Shown here: piece after piece, positions 33,707 through 42,332 of the stretch
Numbering within the stretch: the first letter of the stretch is position 1
Layout: each line of letters opens with the position of its first letter
From: Intestinicryptomonas porci
Lineage (GTDB): Bacteria > Verrucomicrobiota > Verrucomicrobiia > Opitutales > Intestinicryptomonadaceae
Assembly: GCF_033971905.1 (NCBI RefSeq)
Contig: NZ_JALBUT010000002.1
Location: 62,001 to 126,000, forward strand
DNA length: 64,000 nucleotides
Direction of reading: 5' to 3'
The notes under the pieces: model-generated
Seen by the model: the letters and a program-made list of their open reading frames with translations, nothing else
Told to the model about the DNA's origin: nothing
The model's database searches: none
Program-made: the position numbers and the translations under genes

Positions 33707-36700
33707 TCAATCTATCGGCCCGTCCATTAAGAGGTCGTGGGTCGAGGCTTTTTCAGCCGACGCTTCGCCTCTTTGCGTTGCAAGTCCCAAAATTCTAAGG
33801 ACGCTTTTTATCAGCAGGTTGGACTGGTTCGATTTAAGCTTATAGTTTAAAGACGATATAACGAGCCTGCCTTTTTTTAGATTTTTTTCAAACAAGACTG
33901 CGCCTTGCGGCTTTTGCAGGCGTTCGTATAGGATTGTCTGGGCGCACTTTCGCATTTCGGGAGCGTCAAAGAGCGACCAGTCGATATTTGACGGCACAAA
34001 GGCGGTTTTAGCTCCTTTTAAAATATCGCCTGAAATTATTTGTTTAAAGATTTTGCGCTCTTCAAAATTTCCCGACTGCGGTTCTGAAAAGTAGAGGTCG
34101 AACAAATTAAAGCAATTTGCAATTTCGCTCTTTCCTTTGTCCATTGCAGTTCCCGTATGTTTCACAACTTCGATTTTATCTTCAAAAAATTCTTTTGCGC
34201 TTTCGCTTAAATCTTTTTCAGCGACCATAAAAAGCATTACTGCGTCCTTATTTCTTGCAAACGTATTTGATGAGATTTTCTTTAAAATTTGCGTCTCTTC
34301 TTTTGTGAGGTTTTCGGCATCGACAATTACAAAGGGCAGTTTGTCGTTTTTAAAGTTTAAGATTGCGCCCCTTCTTCTTAATGCTTTTGCCAAGTCGGAA
34401 TTTTCATTTCCGACAAAGAATGCTTCGGTGAACTTCGCGGGCGGCAGAGTCTTTGCGTTTTGAGGGTGCTTGAACGCCTGCGGATTTAATATTTTTTGCA
34501 TTTTGACTTCCGCAAATTCGCAAGGCTCGTTTTTGATTGCGGCTTTCAACGCCTTGTAGTGGGCGAGGGGGCGCATAAACGGCAATGACTTGTCTATTGC
34601 GGGATTTATCGTGAAAATGTACGGCGGTATGCGCTCAAACTGGTATCCCGGTTTACCCTCTATGTATGCTTTTTTCGGGAAAACCCCGTCTCGCAAATTC
34701 GGAAGCCTTGAAAAGTCGTTATATCCGTATGGTAGATGCTCTATGCCGAACCAGCAGACTTCGGACGGCGAAAAATAGGCAAGATGGGGAATTGCGACCT
34801 CTTTCACAGCCCTGTACAGGTCGCCCGCAAGAGCCTTGTTGCGCCCTGCATAAGACGAGAAAACTTCGTCGCCCCAATACTTGTAAACGCGGCTTGGGTT
34901 GCCGTAGTATGTCGCTCCGAATTCACCTACAACCATTGGTTTAGGGGCATTTAGATTTTTCTTTGCTTCAAGCACTCCGCCTGATATGTCGCCGTCGCCG
35001 AAATGCCTGCTCCATACGGGAAGACTGCCCGAAAGGTCTCTGTCGCCATCTATTGTTATGAAGGGGCGCGTCGGGTCGAGTGTTTGCGGGACTTTTGCAA
35101 GGTTTGCAAGTTTTTCTTCCCAAAGCTTTTTATCTTCTTCAAGCTTGGCAAAGTCAGTTTTGTACTGTTTGTAGTCTTGCAAGTCTTCCTGCTTTACCTT
35201 CTTTTCGTCTTTTATTCTGCCGAATTTTTCAAAGTTCTTGACCTGCAAGTGCGGCAGGCTCATTGCAAACATTTCATTGCCGACGCTCCAGCCCAGAACC
35301 GAAGGATTATTTCGGTAGCGTTTCACGAGGCGTTTTATTTGCTCTTCGGTTCTAATCCAAGTTTCGTCCACTGTGAGGTTCGGGCGTATTGAAGAGCCGA
35401 AAAGCCCGCTTTCTGCAAGCACCATAAGCCCCATTTCGTCAGCCATGTCGTAGTAGCATTTGTGCCATGGCTGTGCGTGCGGGCGGACGGCGTTGCCACC
35501 GAACGACTTTATCATCTGGTACCAGCCGTATATAAATCTTCGCGAGCAGGTATAGGGCCCGAACGGGTGTTGGAGGTCTCCGAAGGCTTTGATTTTTTCA
35601 CCGTTTAGGAGGATATTGAAGCCGGAAATCGAAAATTCGCGCCAGCCGAAGCGCGTGTATTTTATGTCGAGGTTTTCTTTCGCGCTTTTGATTTTTACGA
35701 GGGCTGCGTAGAGGTTTGGCTCGTTTAAAGACCATAGTTTCAGGGCGTCTTTGGGCGATGTCGAAAGAGTTATTTTGGCGGTTTTGCCCGCTTTTACGGA
35801 AATTTTTTGCGGAGAAATCTTTAAAGACGGATTTTTTGCAAGCGACCATTTCGGTTCGGGGGCGTTAAGCACCGTTTCAAGTCTTTTGCCGAGAGGCTTT
35901 CCGTCGTCCAAATTTAGCGCGTTTGATTTTTTCAAGTCCTGCGTCGCGCCGTTTAGCCATTCGTTTATGTCAGCAAAAACAAGCCCTTCAAAATCCTTTT
36001 TCGACGAATTCTTCACGGAGACTTCGATTTCAAGAATTCCCTTCGATACCAATGGCTTAACGAACACTTCTTCAACAAAAACTTCTGGTTTTGCAATTAG
36101 AAATACGTCCTGCCATATCCCGATTAAGTCGTCGGTGTTTGAGCCGGCGGGATATGTCGCGTTCATTTTGTATTTCGGGTGGTGCTTGTCGAAAAGTTTT
36201 GAGTGGCGTATCCCGATTAGAATTTCATTTTTTCCGATTTTTGCCGCGTCTGTTATGTCGCATTCAAAGCCGAGGTGCTGGTCGAAGTGCGAGCCGACGG
36301 GCTTAGAGTTTACGAATACTTGAGCCTGCCCTGCAATGGCGTCGAAATGTAAAAACAGCCTTTTGCCGCGGAAGTTTTCGGGAATGTCGATTTCTTTTTT
36401 GAGCCACCCCATGCGGGCGTCGCACCAAGAGTCTGGATAGCTTGGGAAATATACCGAGCTTGGCGCGTAGGGCAGGTTTGTACCTTCGCCCGTTTTGTTG
36501 CCGCCTCCCCATTTGTTGACGTTCCAAGGCGACGGGATTTTTATCTTCACGCTTTCCCATTTGTCGGGGGCGGGCTTTTCAAGTTCGGGGGGAGTTCCGT
36601 TTCCGAATTTAAAGCCGTTCGGTATTTTGACGGGCTGAAACTGCCAGTATCCGTTAAGGCATATTTCATCCCTGAAAGATTTTTCGCAAGGTGCCAAAAT

Positions 36701-36826
36701 TCCTTCCGAAGGAGAAAAGTCGCGGTCAAATTCCGCGGCTGCAAAACTTGACGATGCCGACGCAAACAGCATTGGCGCAAGTATGGATTTTTTTAATGCG
36801 GCAATGATTCTTTCTTTTAAAGGCAT
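33707..36826 (-). CDS. Secreted glycoside hydrolase family 2 enzyme
   Basis: This 1039-residue protein has an N-terminal signal peptide (SILAPMLFASASSSFAAA). A sugar-binding jelly-roll domain (near residues 50-240) comes first. An immunoglobulin-like domain follows, then the TIM-barrel. The acid/base Glu is in GWSVGNEM (about residue 518) and the nucleophile Glu in VVGEFGATYYG (about residue 635). A C-terminal region of about 280 residues has no clear family. GH2 includes beta-galactosidases, glucuronidases, mannosidases and arabinosidases. The galK, galE and araA genes next door favour galactose- or arabinose-containing substrates. It diverges from the sodium/solute symporter gene. Confidence 0.87.
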   Translation of the reverse strand: MPLKERIIAALKKSILAPMLFASASSSFAAAEFDRDFSPSEGILAPCEKSFRDEICLNGYWQFQPVKIPNGFKFGNGTPPELEKPAPDKWESVKIKIPSPWNVNKWGGGNKTGEGTNLPYAPSSVYFPSYPDSWCDARMGWLKKEIDIPENFRGKRLFLHFDAIAGQAQVFVNSKPVGSHFDQHLGFECDITDAAKIGKNEILIGIRHSKLFDKHHPKYKMNATYPAGSNTDDLIGIWQDVFLIAKPEVFVEEVFVKPLVSKGILEIEVSVKNSSKKDFEGLVFADINEWLNGATQDLKKSNALNLDDGKPLGKRLETVLNAPEPKWSLAKNPSLKISPQKISVKAGKTAKITLSTSPKDALKLWSLNEPNLYAALVKIKSAKENLDIKYTRFGWREFSISGFNILLNGEKIKAFGDLQHPFGPYTCSRRFIYGWYQMIKSFGGNAVRPHAQPWHKCYYDMADEMGLMVLAESGLFGSSIRPNLTVDETWIRTEEQIKRLVKRYRNNPSVLGWSVGNEMFAMSLPHLQVKNFEKFGRIKDEKKVKQEDLQDYKQYKTDFAKLEEDKKLWEEKLANLAKVPQTLDPTRPFITIDGDRDLSGSLPVWSRHFGDGDISGGVLEAKKNLNAPKPMVVGEFGATYYGNPSRVYKYWGDEVFSSYAGRNKALAGDLYRAVKEVAIPHLAYFSPSEVCWFGIEHLPYGYNDFSRLPNLRDGVFPKKAYIEGKPGYQFERIPPYIFTINPAIDKSLPFMRPLAHYKALKAAIKNEPCEFAEVKMQKILNPQAFKHPQNAKTLPPAKFTEAFFVGNENSDLAKALRRRGAILNFKNDKLPFVIVDAENLTKEETQILKKISSNTFARNKDAVMLFMVAEKDLSESAKEFFEDKIEVVKHTGTAMDKGKSEIANCFNLFDLYFSEPQSGNFEERKIFKQIISGDILKGAKTAFVPSNIDWSLFDAPEMRKCAQTILYERLQKPQGAVLFEKNLKKGRLVISSLNYKLKSNQSNLLIKSVLRILGLATQRGEASAEKASTHDLLMDGPID

Positions 36827-36832
36827 AATTTA

Positions 36833-36861
36833 AGGCTAAGTGTCGCAATCTTGCTTGTCAA
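36833..36861 (-). promoter_or_regulatory. Possible promoter of the GH2 gene
   Basis: On the minus strand a perfect TTGACA (36861-36856) is followed after 17 bases by TAGCCT (36838-36833), a weak -10. The -10 lies only 7 bases from the ATG, so a transcript from it would be leaderless or nearly so. Confidence 0.3.
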
Positions 36862-36936
36862 TTTTAAACTTTGTTTCAAAATTTTAAATAGAAAATAAAA
36901 AACTTTACAATCGGGCGGAAAAATTGTTTCTTTATT

Positions 36937-36967
36937 CATTCCCGAGCCGATATTTATCGGGGGAATG
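36937..36967 (+). promoter_or_regulatory. Hairpin in the leader of the symporter gene
   Basis: CATTCCC (36937-36943) pairs with GGGAATG (36961-36967), and CCGAT (36947-36951) pairs with ATCGG (36956-36960). The result is a 12-bp stem with a GAG bulge and an ATTT loop. It ends 30 bases before the symporter ATG. It could be an RNA control element or an operator for the LacI-type regulator. No T-tract follows, so it is not a terminator. Confidence 0.5.
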
Positions 36968-36997
36968 TACTACCAAATTTAAAACGGAAAATAAATT

Positions 36998-39046
36998 ATG
37001 TTGTTCAGCAATCTTGATATAGCAATTTTCATAGGTTTTGTCGCGCTCGTTTTGTTTGTCGGGCTTTATATGGGCAGGAGCAAGTCGGGCGAAAACGCGG
37101 AGGGATATTTTTTGGCGGGCAGGGGGCTTTCGTGGTGGCTCATAGGCTTTTCGCTCATTGCCGCAAATATTTCAACAGAGCAGTTCGTCGGCATGAGCGG
37201 GAGCGCGGCGGGTCCCGCGGGTCTTGCCATTGCAAGCTATGAATGGATGGCGGCGATAACTTTGGTTTTTGTGGCGTTTTTCTTTTTGCCGAAATTCTTA
37301 AAAAGCGGAATATATACAATGCCGCAATTTTTGGAGCACCGCTTCGACACGTTTTCGCGCACGGTGATGTCGCTAATGATGGTTGTTGTGCTTGTTGCCG
37401 TCAATGTGACGGGCGTTATTTATTCGGGCGCGATTACTGCTTCAACAATGTTTGCGGGGCACACGTTTTTCGGAATGCCGATGGACGTTTCGTTTTTTGC
37501 CTGGGCGATAGGCATTGTGGCGGCGGTTTACGTTTTTGTGGGGGGATTGAAAGCCTGCGCTTGGGCTGATTTAATTCAAGGGGCGGCTTTGATTGCGGGC
37601 GGAGCGATTATAGCCTATCTTGCTTTTGACGCCATGGGCGCGCTGGAAGTTTCAAAAATCGCGCACACGGCGGGAACTGACGCCCTCAAAAACATTACGG
37701 ACGCTTCAAGCGGCATTGAAAAATTTTCGGCGGCGAACGCCGACAAGCTCACAATGTTTTTGCCCGCCGACAACAGCGAAGTTCCGTGGACTGCTCTTAT
37801 TATCGGGCTTTGGATTCCGAATTTCTATTATTGGGGCTTGAACCAGTACATAATGCAGCGCACTCTCGGCGCGTCGAGCTTGGCGGAAGGGCAGAAGGGC
37901 ATAATGTTTGCGGCGTTTATGAAAATTTTGATTCCGTTTTTAATCGTGTTTCCGGGGCTTATCGCATTTAATTTGTATGCCGACAAAATGGCGGGTTATG
38001 CCTCGTCTGACGTAAAAATACAGGCGTCAAACGCAAACGCGGTAATGCTTGCGTACGCGGGAGAGCATTTTGCCAAATACAAAAATTTTGAAGAAATTCC
38101 CGCAGGCGAGCTTGAAAGCGCGGAAAACTTAATCTCAAAATCTTCAGCGGTAAACGGCAAGGCGGTTGTAAGCATTGGCGAAATCCAAAAGGAGTTCAGG
38201 CAGTATTTTGATTTGAGAAACGCCGATGCCTTGAAGAACATCCGCTATTCCTACGACATGGCATGGGCAAAACAAAACCCCGATTTGCGCAGGCTTGTTG
38301 ACGGATGGAACGAGTCGATGTTTCAAAAAAATCCGGAACTTAAAAATCCGAATTTGAAAAGCCAGCTCTTGGGCGAAGTCAAAACGCGCCAGCTTGTCGG
38401 GTATAAATACGACACTGCTTTCGGGCTTCTCTTAAAGGATTTGGTTCCGCCGAACGGGCTTACGGGCTTTATTTTTGCGGCACTTCTCGGCGCGGTCATA
38501 AGCTCTCTCGCCTCAATGCTTAACGCGGCTTCCACGATATTTACGATAGACATTTTCAAGCGTTTTGTGAAAAAAGACGCCTCCGACAAGGTTCAGGTGC
38601 TTGCGGGCAGATTGTGCGTGGCGGTGTTTGCGGTCGCGGGATGCATAATCGCGCCGTTTTTGAACAGCCCCGCTTTCGGCAACATCTTTACTTACATACA
38701 GGAGTTTCAGGGCTTTCTTTCGCCCGGGATTTTGGCGGTATTTTTGTTCGGTCTCTTTTCCAAGAAAGCACCGCGCTTTGCGGGCGCAGTCGGCATCATT
38801 GCAAGCCCCGTGATTTACGGCATTCTTAAACTATGCCTGCCCGAAGTCGCGTTCCTTAACAGAATGGCGATAACTTTCGTTCTCATACTTTTGATTATGA
38901 TGCTTATGACGCTTGTAAAGCCGCTTAAACAGGAAGTCGAAATGCCCGTGAACGAAAAGATAAACATCGAGCACTCGAAGTCGGTTTACATAATGGGCGC
39001 GGCGGTGCTCGTGATTACAACGTCATTGTATGTTTATTTCAGCTGA
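36998..39046 (+). CDS. Sodium/solute symporter (SSS/SGLT family) with a soluble insert
   Basis: This 682-residue protein has at least 13 membrane helices. The N-terminus (GYFLAGRGLSWWLIGFSLI, then ANISTEQFVGMSG) is typical of SGLT-like sugar transporters. It should bring in a sugar with Na+. Between about residues 330 and 470 there is a hydrophilic, mostly helical stretch of some 120-140 residues not found in standard members (about 500-560 residues). The family pattern then resumes at NGLTGFIFAALLGAVISSLA. The gene starts the galactose group and is followed by galK after 9 bases. Confidence 0.88.
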   Translation: MLFSNLDIAIFIGFVALVLFVGLYMGRSKSGENAEGYFLAGRGLSWWLIGFSLIAANISTEQFVGMSGSAAGPAGLAIASYEWMAAITLVFVAFFFLPKFLKSGIYTMPQFLEHRFDTFSRTVMSLMMVVVLVAVNVTGVIYSGAITASTMFAGHTFFGMPMDVSFFAWAIGIVAAVYVFVGGLKACAWADLIQGAALIAGGAIIAYLAFDAMGALEVSKIAHTAGTDALKNITDASSGIEKFSAANADKLTMFLPADNSEVPWTALIIGLWIPNFYYWGLNQYIMQRTLGASSLAEGQKGIMFAAFMKILIPFLIVFPGLIAFNLYADKMAGYASSDVKIQASNANAVMLAYAGEHFAKYKNFEEIPAGELESAENLISKSSAVNGKAVVSIGEIQKEFRQYFDLRNADALKNIRYSYDMAWAKQNPDLRRLVDGWNESMFQKNPELKNPNLKSQLLGEVKTRQLVGYKYDTAFGLLLKDLVPPNGLTGFIFAALLGAVISSLASMLNAASTIFTIDIFKRFVKKDASDKVQVLAGRLCVAVFAVAGCIIAPFLNSPAFGNIFTYIQEFQGFLSPGILAVFLFGLFSKKAPRFAGAVGIIASPVIYGILKLCLPEVAFLNRMAITFVLILLIMMLMTLVKPLKQEVEMPVNEKINIEHSKSVYIMGAAVLVITTSLYVYFS

Positions 39047-39055
39047 GGAAATTTT

Positions 39056-40210
39056 ATGGTGGAAATAACGGCCATTGAAAAGTTTAAAAAGTTTTTCGGC
39101 ACAGAGCCGCAAGTTGTCGCGGTCGCTCCCGGAAGAATTGAATTTGTCGGCAACCACACCGATTATAACGGCGGTTTTGTGATGGGGGTTGCCATTGATA
39201 GAAACATAGCCGTTTCTGTCTCAAAAAGAAGCGACTGCAAAATATGTTTTGCCAACTCTTCCACGGGGGAGAAGGTGAGCCTTGACATGGGCGCAATAAC
39301 GCCTTTGCCGCGTTCTTTAAACTGGGTGAATTATCCGCTTGGCGTTTTCAAGTTTTTGCTTGAAGCGGGGCTTAAAGCGGACTGCGGTTTCGATTTTACG
39401 GACGCGAGCGATTTGCCAAAGGGCGCGGGCGTGAGTTCGAGCGCGGCGATAGAAATGGCGTCTTGCTATGCCTTATCAAAGCTTTATGGCTTTCATATTT
39501 CAAAAAAGCAGGCGGTGGCAATCGGAAGAAAAAGCGAAAACAATTTTGTGGGAATGCCTTGCGGAATTTTAGACCAGGGTGTTTCCTGTTTCGGAAAGAA
39601 AAATTCCGTCGTTTTTATCGACTGCAAGACAGAGGAATATGAAATTTTGCCACTTGCCCCTGACTGCAAATTTTATCTTTTTAATTCCACGAAAAAGCAC
39701 GCTTTGGTTGACGGTCTTTACGCGGCAAGGCACAAGGAATGCCTTGAAGCCGCAAAAATCCTGTCCGAGGGCGGCAAGGAGCGCATGCTGCGCGATTTTA
39801 AGATGCGCGATTTGAACGCAAAAAAAGACAAGATGGGCGAGGCCGTCTATAAGCGCGCGCGCCACGTCATAGAAGAAAACGAAAGGGTGCTTCTTGCAAA
39901 GGAGTGTATGAGGGTTGGCGACATGGCGTCTTTGGGCAAGATTTTGTTTGCTTCCCACGAAAGCTCAAAAAAACTCTTTGAAAACTCGTGCGCCGAGCTT
40001 GACGAGCTTGTAGATTTGTTGAAGCTCCAAAAAAATGTTTACGGGGCGCGGTTGAGCGGCGGCGGTTTCGGCGGGGCTGTAATGGCTCTTGTTTCCGAAG
40101 ATTTTACGGAAGCGCAGGCGGAGGAAGTCTCAAGGGGGTACGAGCAAAAGTTTGGCGCAAGGCCGAAAATTTTTGAGTGTTTCGCGGGAGACGGCGCGAG
40201 AAATTTTTAA
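39056..40210 (+). CDS. galK: Galactokinase
   Basis: This 384-residue GHMP kinase phosphorylates galactose at C1. The substrate motif reads GRIEFVGNHTDYNGG, where Asn33 takes the place of the usual Glu in GEHTDYN. The ATP loop is PKGAGVSSSAAIEM, and the third motif is LSGGGFGGAVMALV. The catalytic Asp is in CGILDQGVS. It lies between the symporter and galE, and its stop is 23 bases before the galE start, so the three probably form a galactose import and Leloir pathway operon. galT is not in the window. The Asn substitution also occurs in some other bacterial galactokinases, so activity is likely but substrate range may differ. Confidence 0.9.
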   Translation: MVEITAIEKFKKFFGTEPQVVAVAPGRIEFVGNHTDYNGGFVMGVAIDRNIAVSVSKRSDCKICFANSSTGEKVSLDMGAITPLPRSLNWVNYPLGVFKFLLEAGLKADCGFDFTDASDLPKGAGVSSSAAIEMASCYALSKLYGFHISKKQAVAIGRKSENNFVGMPCGILDQGVSCFGKKNSVVFIDCKTEEYEILPLAPDCKFYLFNSTKKHALVDGLYAARHKECLEAAKILSEGGKERMLRDFKMRDLNAKKDKMGEAVYKRARHVIEENERVLLAKECMRVGDMASLGKILFASHESSKKLFENSCAELDELVDLLKLQKNVYGARLSGGGFGGAVMALVSEDFTEAQAEEVSRGYEQKFGARPKIFECFAGDGARNF

Positions 40211-40233
40211 CAAATTTTAAAAGGAAAGACCAT

Positions 40234-41220
40234 ATGAAAGTTCTTGTAATCGGCGGGGCGGGGTATATCGGAAGCCATTGCGTGAGGCAGCTAATCGAAG
40301 CGGGGCATGAGCCTGTTGTTTTGGATAATTTGTCTTACGGGCACAGGCAGGCTCTCGGCAAATCCGTCAAGTTTTACTTGGGGGATTTGGCTGATAAAAA
40401 CCTTGTGGGCAAAATTTTGGACGGGGAAAAAATCGACATTGTAATGCACTTTGCGGCGTTCATAAATGTTGGAGAGTCGGTTTTAGAGCCGATAAAATAC
40501 TACAAAAACAATCTTTCGGGCGTCATATCGCTAATCGAAACGATGATAGAACATAATGTCAAAAAGTTCGTATTTTCTTCGACTTGCGCGACGTTCGGAA
40601 TACCGAAGTCTCTGCCGATAGTCGAAGACTTGCCCCAAAATCCTATAAACCCATACGGACAGACAAAGCTTGACGTAGAGCATTTCCTGCAAAACTGCGC
40701 GAGGGCGTACGGCTTGAATGCTGTTGCGTTCCGCTATTTTAACGCGAGCGGGGCGGCGGAGGACGGTTCGATAGGCGAGGACCACTCTCCCGAAAGCCAT
40801 CTGATACCTCTTGCCATTTATGCCGCGATGGGGAAGCGTCCCGCACTTAAAATTTTCGGCTCCGACTACAACACTCCCGACGGAACGTGCTTGCGCGACT
40901 ATGTGCATGTGGACGATTTAAGCAGGGCGCATATCGCCTCTTTCAAGCTCCTTGAAGGAAGCGGAAAGTTCCTGCACTACAACTTGGGCACGGGCACGCC
41001 TAATTCGGTTTTGGAGATAATACGGGGCGTCGAAAAAGTCAGTGGCTTGAAAGTTCCGCACGAGTTCGCCCCGCGGAGAGAGGGAGACCCCGACGCCTTG
41101 TATGCGGACTCGTCAAAAGCCAAAAAAGAGCTTGGCTGGCGCGTAAAATACGCGAATGTGGAAGACATAATACGCACTGCTTGCAAATGGCATTTTGCGC
41201 ATCCGAACGGGTTTGAATAA
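40234..41220 (+). CDS. galE: UDP-glucose 4-epimerase
   Basis: About 328 residues from the ATG at 40234, preceded by AAAAGGAAAG. It interconverts UDP-galactose and UDP-glucose. The NAD loop GGAGYIGSH is at the N-terminus, the catalytic Tyr and Lys are in NPYGQTKLDVE, and the Ser/Thr proton relay is in FSSTCATFG. The frame extending to 40177 overlaps galK and is not used. It ends the symporter-galK-galE group at a terminator shared with the convergent lacI-type gene. Confidence 0.95.
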   Translation: MKVLVIGGAGYIGSHCVRQLIEAGHEPVVLDNLSYGHRQALGKSVKFYLGDLADKNLVGKILDGEKIDIVMHFAAFINVGESVLEPIKYYKNNLSGVISLIETMIEHNVKKFVFSSTCATFGIPKSLPIVEDLPQNPINPYGQTKLDVEHFLQNCARAYGLNAVAFRYFNASGAAEDGSIGEDHSPESHLIPLAIYAAMGKRPALKIFGSDYNTPDGTCLRDYVHVDDLSRAHIASFKLLEGSGKFLHYNLGTGTPNSVLEIIRGVEKVSGLKVPHEFAPRREGDPDALYADSSKAKKELGWRVKYANVEDIIRTACKWHFAHPNGFE

Positions 41221-41225
41221 AACTT

Positions 41226-41254
41226 AAAAAGAGCCTTTAACGGCTCTTTTTTTT
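41226..41254. terminator. Bidirectional terminator overlapping the end of the LacI-type gene
   Basis: AAAAAGAGCC (41226-41235) pairs with GGCTCTTTTT (41242-41251) around TTTAAC, with further T after. The stop codon of the minus-strand LacI-type gene (41237-41239) lies in the loop, so the gene's last codons form one side of the stem. Confidence 0.8.
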
Positions 41255-42307
41255 GGAAGTTTTGTTTCTGTTTAAAATAGTTTCAGATTCGACCCATTCG
41301 GGGCTTATCAAAGAAGCGGTGATGTTTATGTTGAAGTCGGTGTTTGGAGAATAGAGTATTTGCGAAAGCCTTTCGATTGCCGCTTCCCCAGCGATGTCGT
41401 TTCGCTGGTTCATTCCCGCCCATTTCCCCTGGTGCGTCCTTCTTTCAAGCTGGATAAGCCCGAGATCCTGCGGGACTTTCAGCCCCATGTCGTCAACCCA
41501 TTTTTCGACGGAGTTATAAAGGCAGATGATTGCGTTAGGCTTGTTTTTCTTGAACCATTTTTTGAAGACTTCGATGTCTTCGTTGGCTTCCTTGACGTCG
41601 AAAAACGGCTCTATGCGGTTTTCTTTCGGCATTTGCAATTGCGCCCTCAAAAAGCCTCCCGTAAACCTGCCTTCGATTAGGTCGTCAATTCTTCTTTCAA
41701 GAACCAAGGCGGGGCGGTCGTAGCCGTATTCAAGGGCTTTCAGCGTGGCTTTGTAGGCAATCAGAAAGTGGTCGGCGATTGTGAAATTCAAAGTCGGGTT
41801 GTATGTTCTTACGCCCGTAATGACAAACTTAAACGAGCTCCAAACTTCCTTGTATCTCTGCGGCAGGAGGTTTGTGTCCATAAGTCCCGTTATGACGCCT
41901 CCGCGTATGCCGCGCTGTTTCATTATTCTTGCGAGCTTGCGCCCGTTTAAATCCTTGTCGTAAAGCCAAAATTCGTTGATGGCAAATCCTTCGCGCTTTG
42001 CCGCCTTGCGTATCCCCTCGACATAGCAGGGGATTGTCGGGTGCTCCTTAAAGGCGTTCGGGTTTTTGTTTGCGTTTATGAGCGCGATTGTTTCACGGTA
42101 CTTGTTTGCGCCGTGCTTTTTTATTTCCGACATGAATTTGGAGAACGTCATGTTCTTTTCGTATCCCAAATTTTTGGCGGCTTTTAGAATTTTGCTTTTT
42201 GTTTTGGGGGAAATGGACGGAGAATCCCTCAGCGCGAGCGAAACCGTGTTTTTTGAAACGCCGCAAGCTTTTGCGACATCGTTCATCGAAACTTGATTTC
42301 CGTCCAT
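41237..42307 (-). CDS. LacI family transcriptional regulator
   Basis: This 356-residue protein has an N-terminal LacI helix-turn-helix (VSMNDVAKACGVSKNTVSLAL), a hinge helix (KSKILKAAKNLGYEK) and a periplasmic-binding-protein-like sensor domain. It lies between the galactose group and araA, so it probably represses one or both in the absence of the sugar. The effector is unknown. A second possible start is the Met at residue 8. The ligand domain is divergent from LacI/GalR itself. The candidate operator upstream of araA is not of the CG-centred LacI type, so its target is uncertain. Confidence 0.88.
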   Translation of the reverse strand: MDGNQVSMNDVAKACGVSKNTVSLALRDSPSISPKTKSKILKAAKNLGYEKNMTFSKFMSEIKKHGANKYRETIALINANKNPNAFKEHPTIPCYVEGIRKAAKREGFAINEFWLYDKDLNGRKLARIMKQRGIRGGVITGLMDTNLLPQRYKEVWSSFKFVITGVRTYNPTLNFTIADHFLIAYKATLKALEYGYDRPALVLERRIDDLIEGRFTGGFLRAQLQMPKENRIEPFFDVKEANEDIEVFKKWFKKNKPNAIICLYNSVEKWVDDMGLKVPQDLGLIQLERRTHQGKWAGMNQRNDIAGEAAIERLSQILYSPNTDFNINITASLISPEWVESETILNRNKTSKKKSR

Positions 42308-42332
42308 GAGAGATTCTCTTTCCGTATGAATT

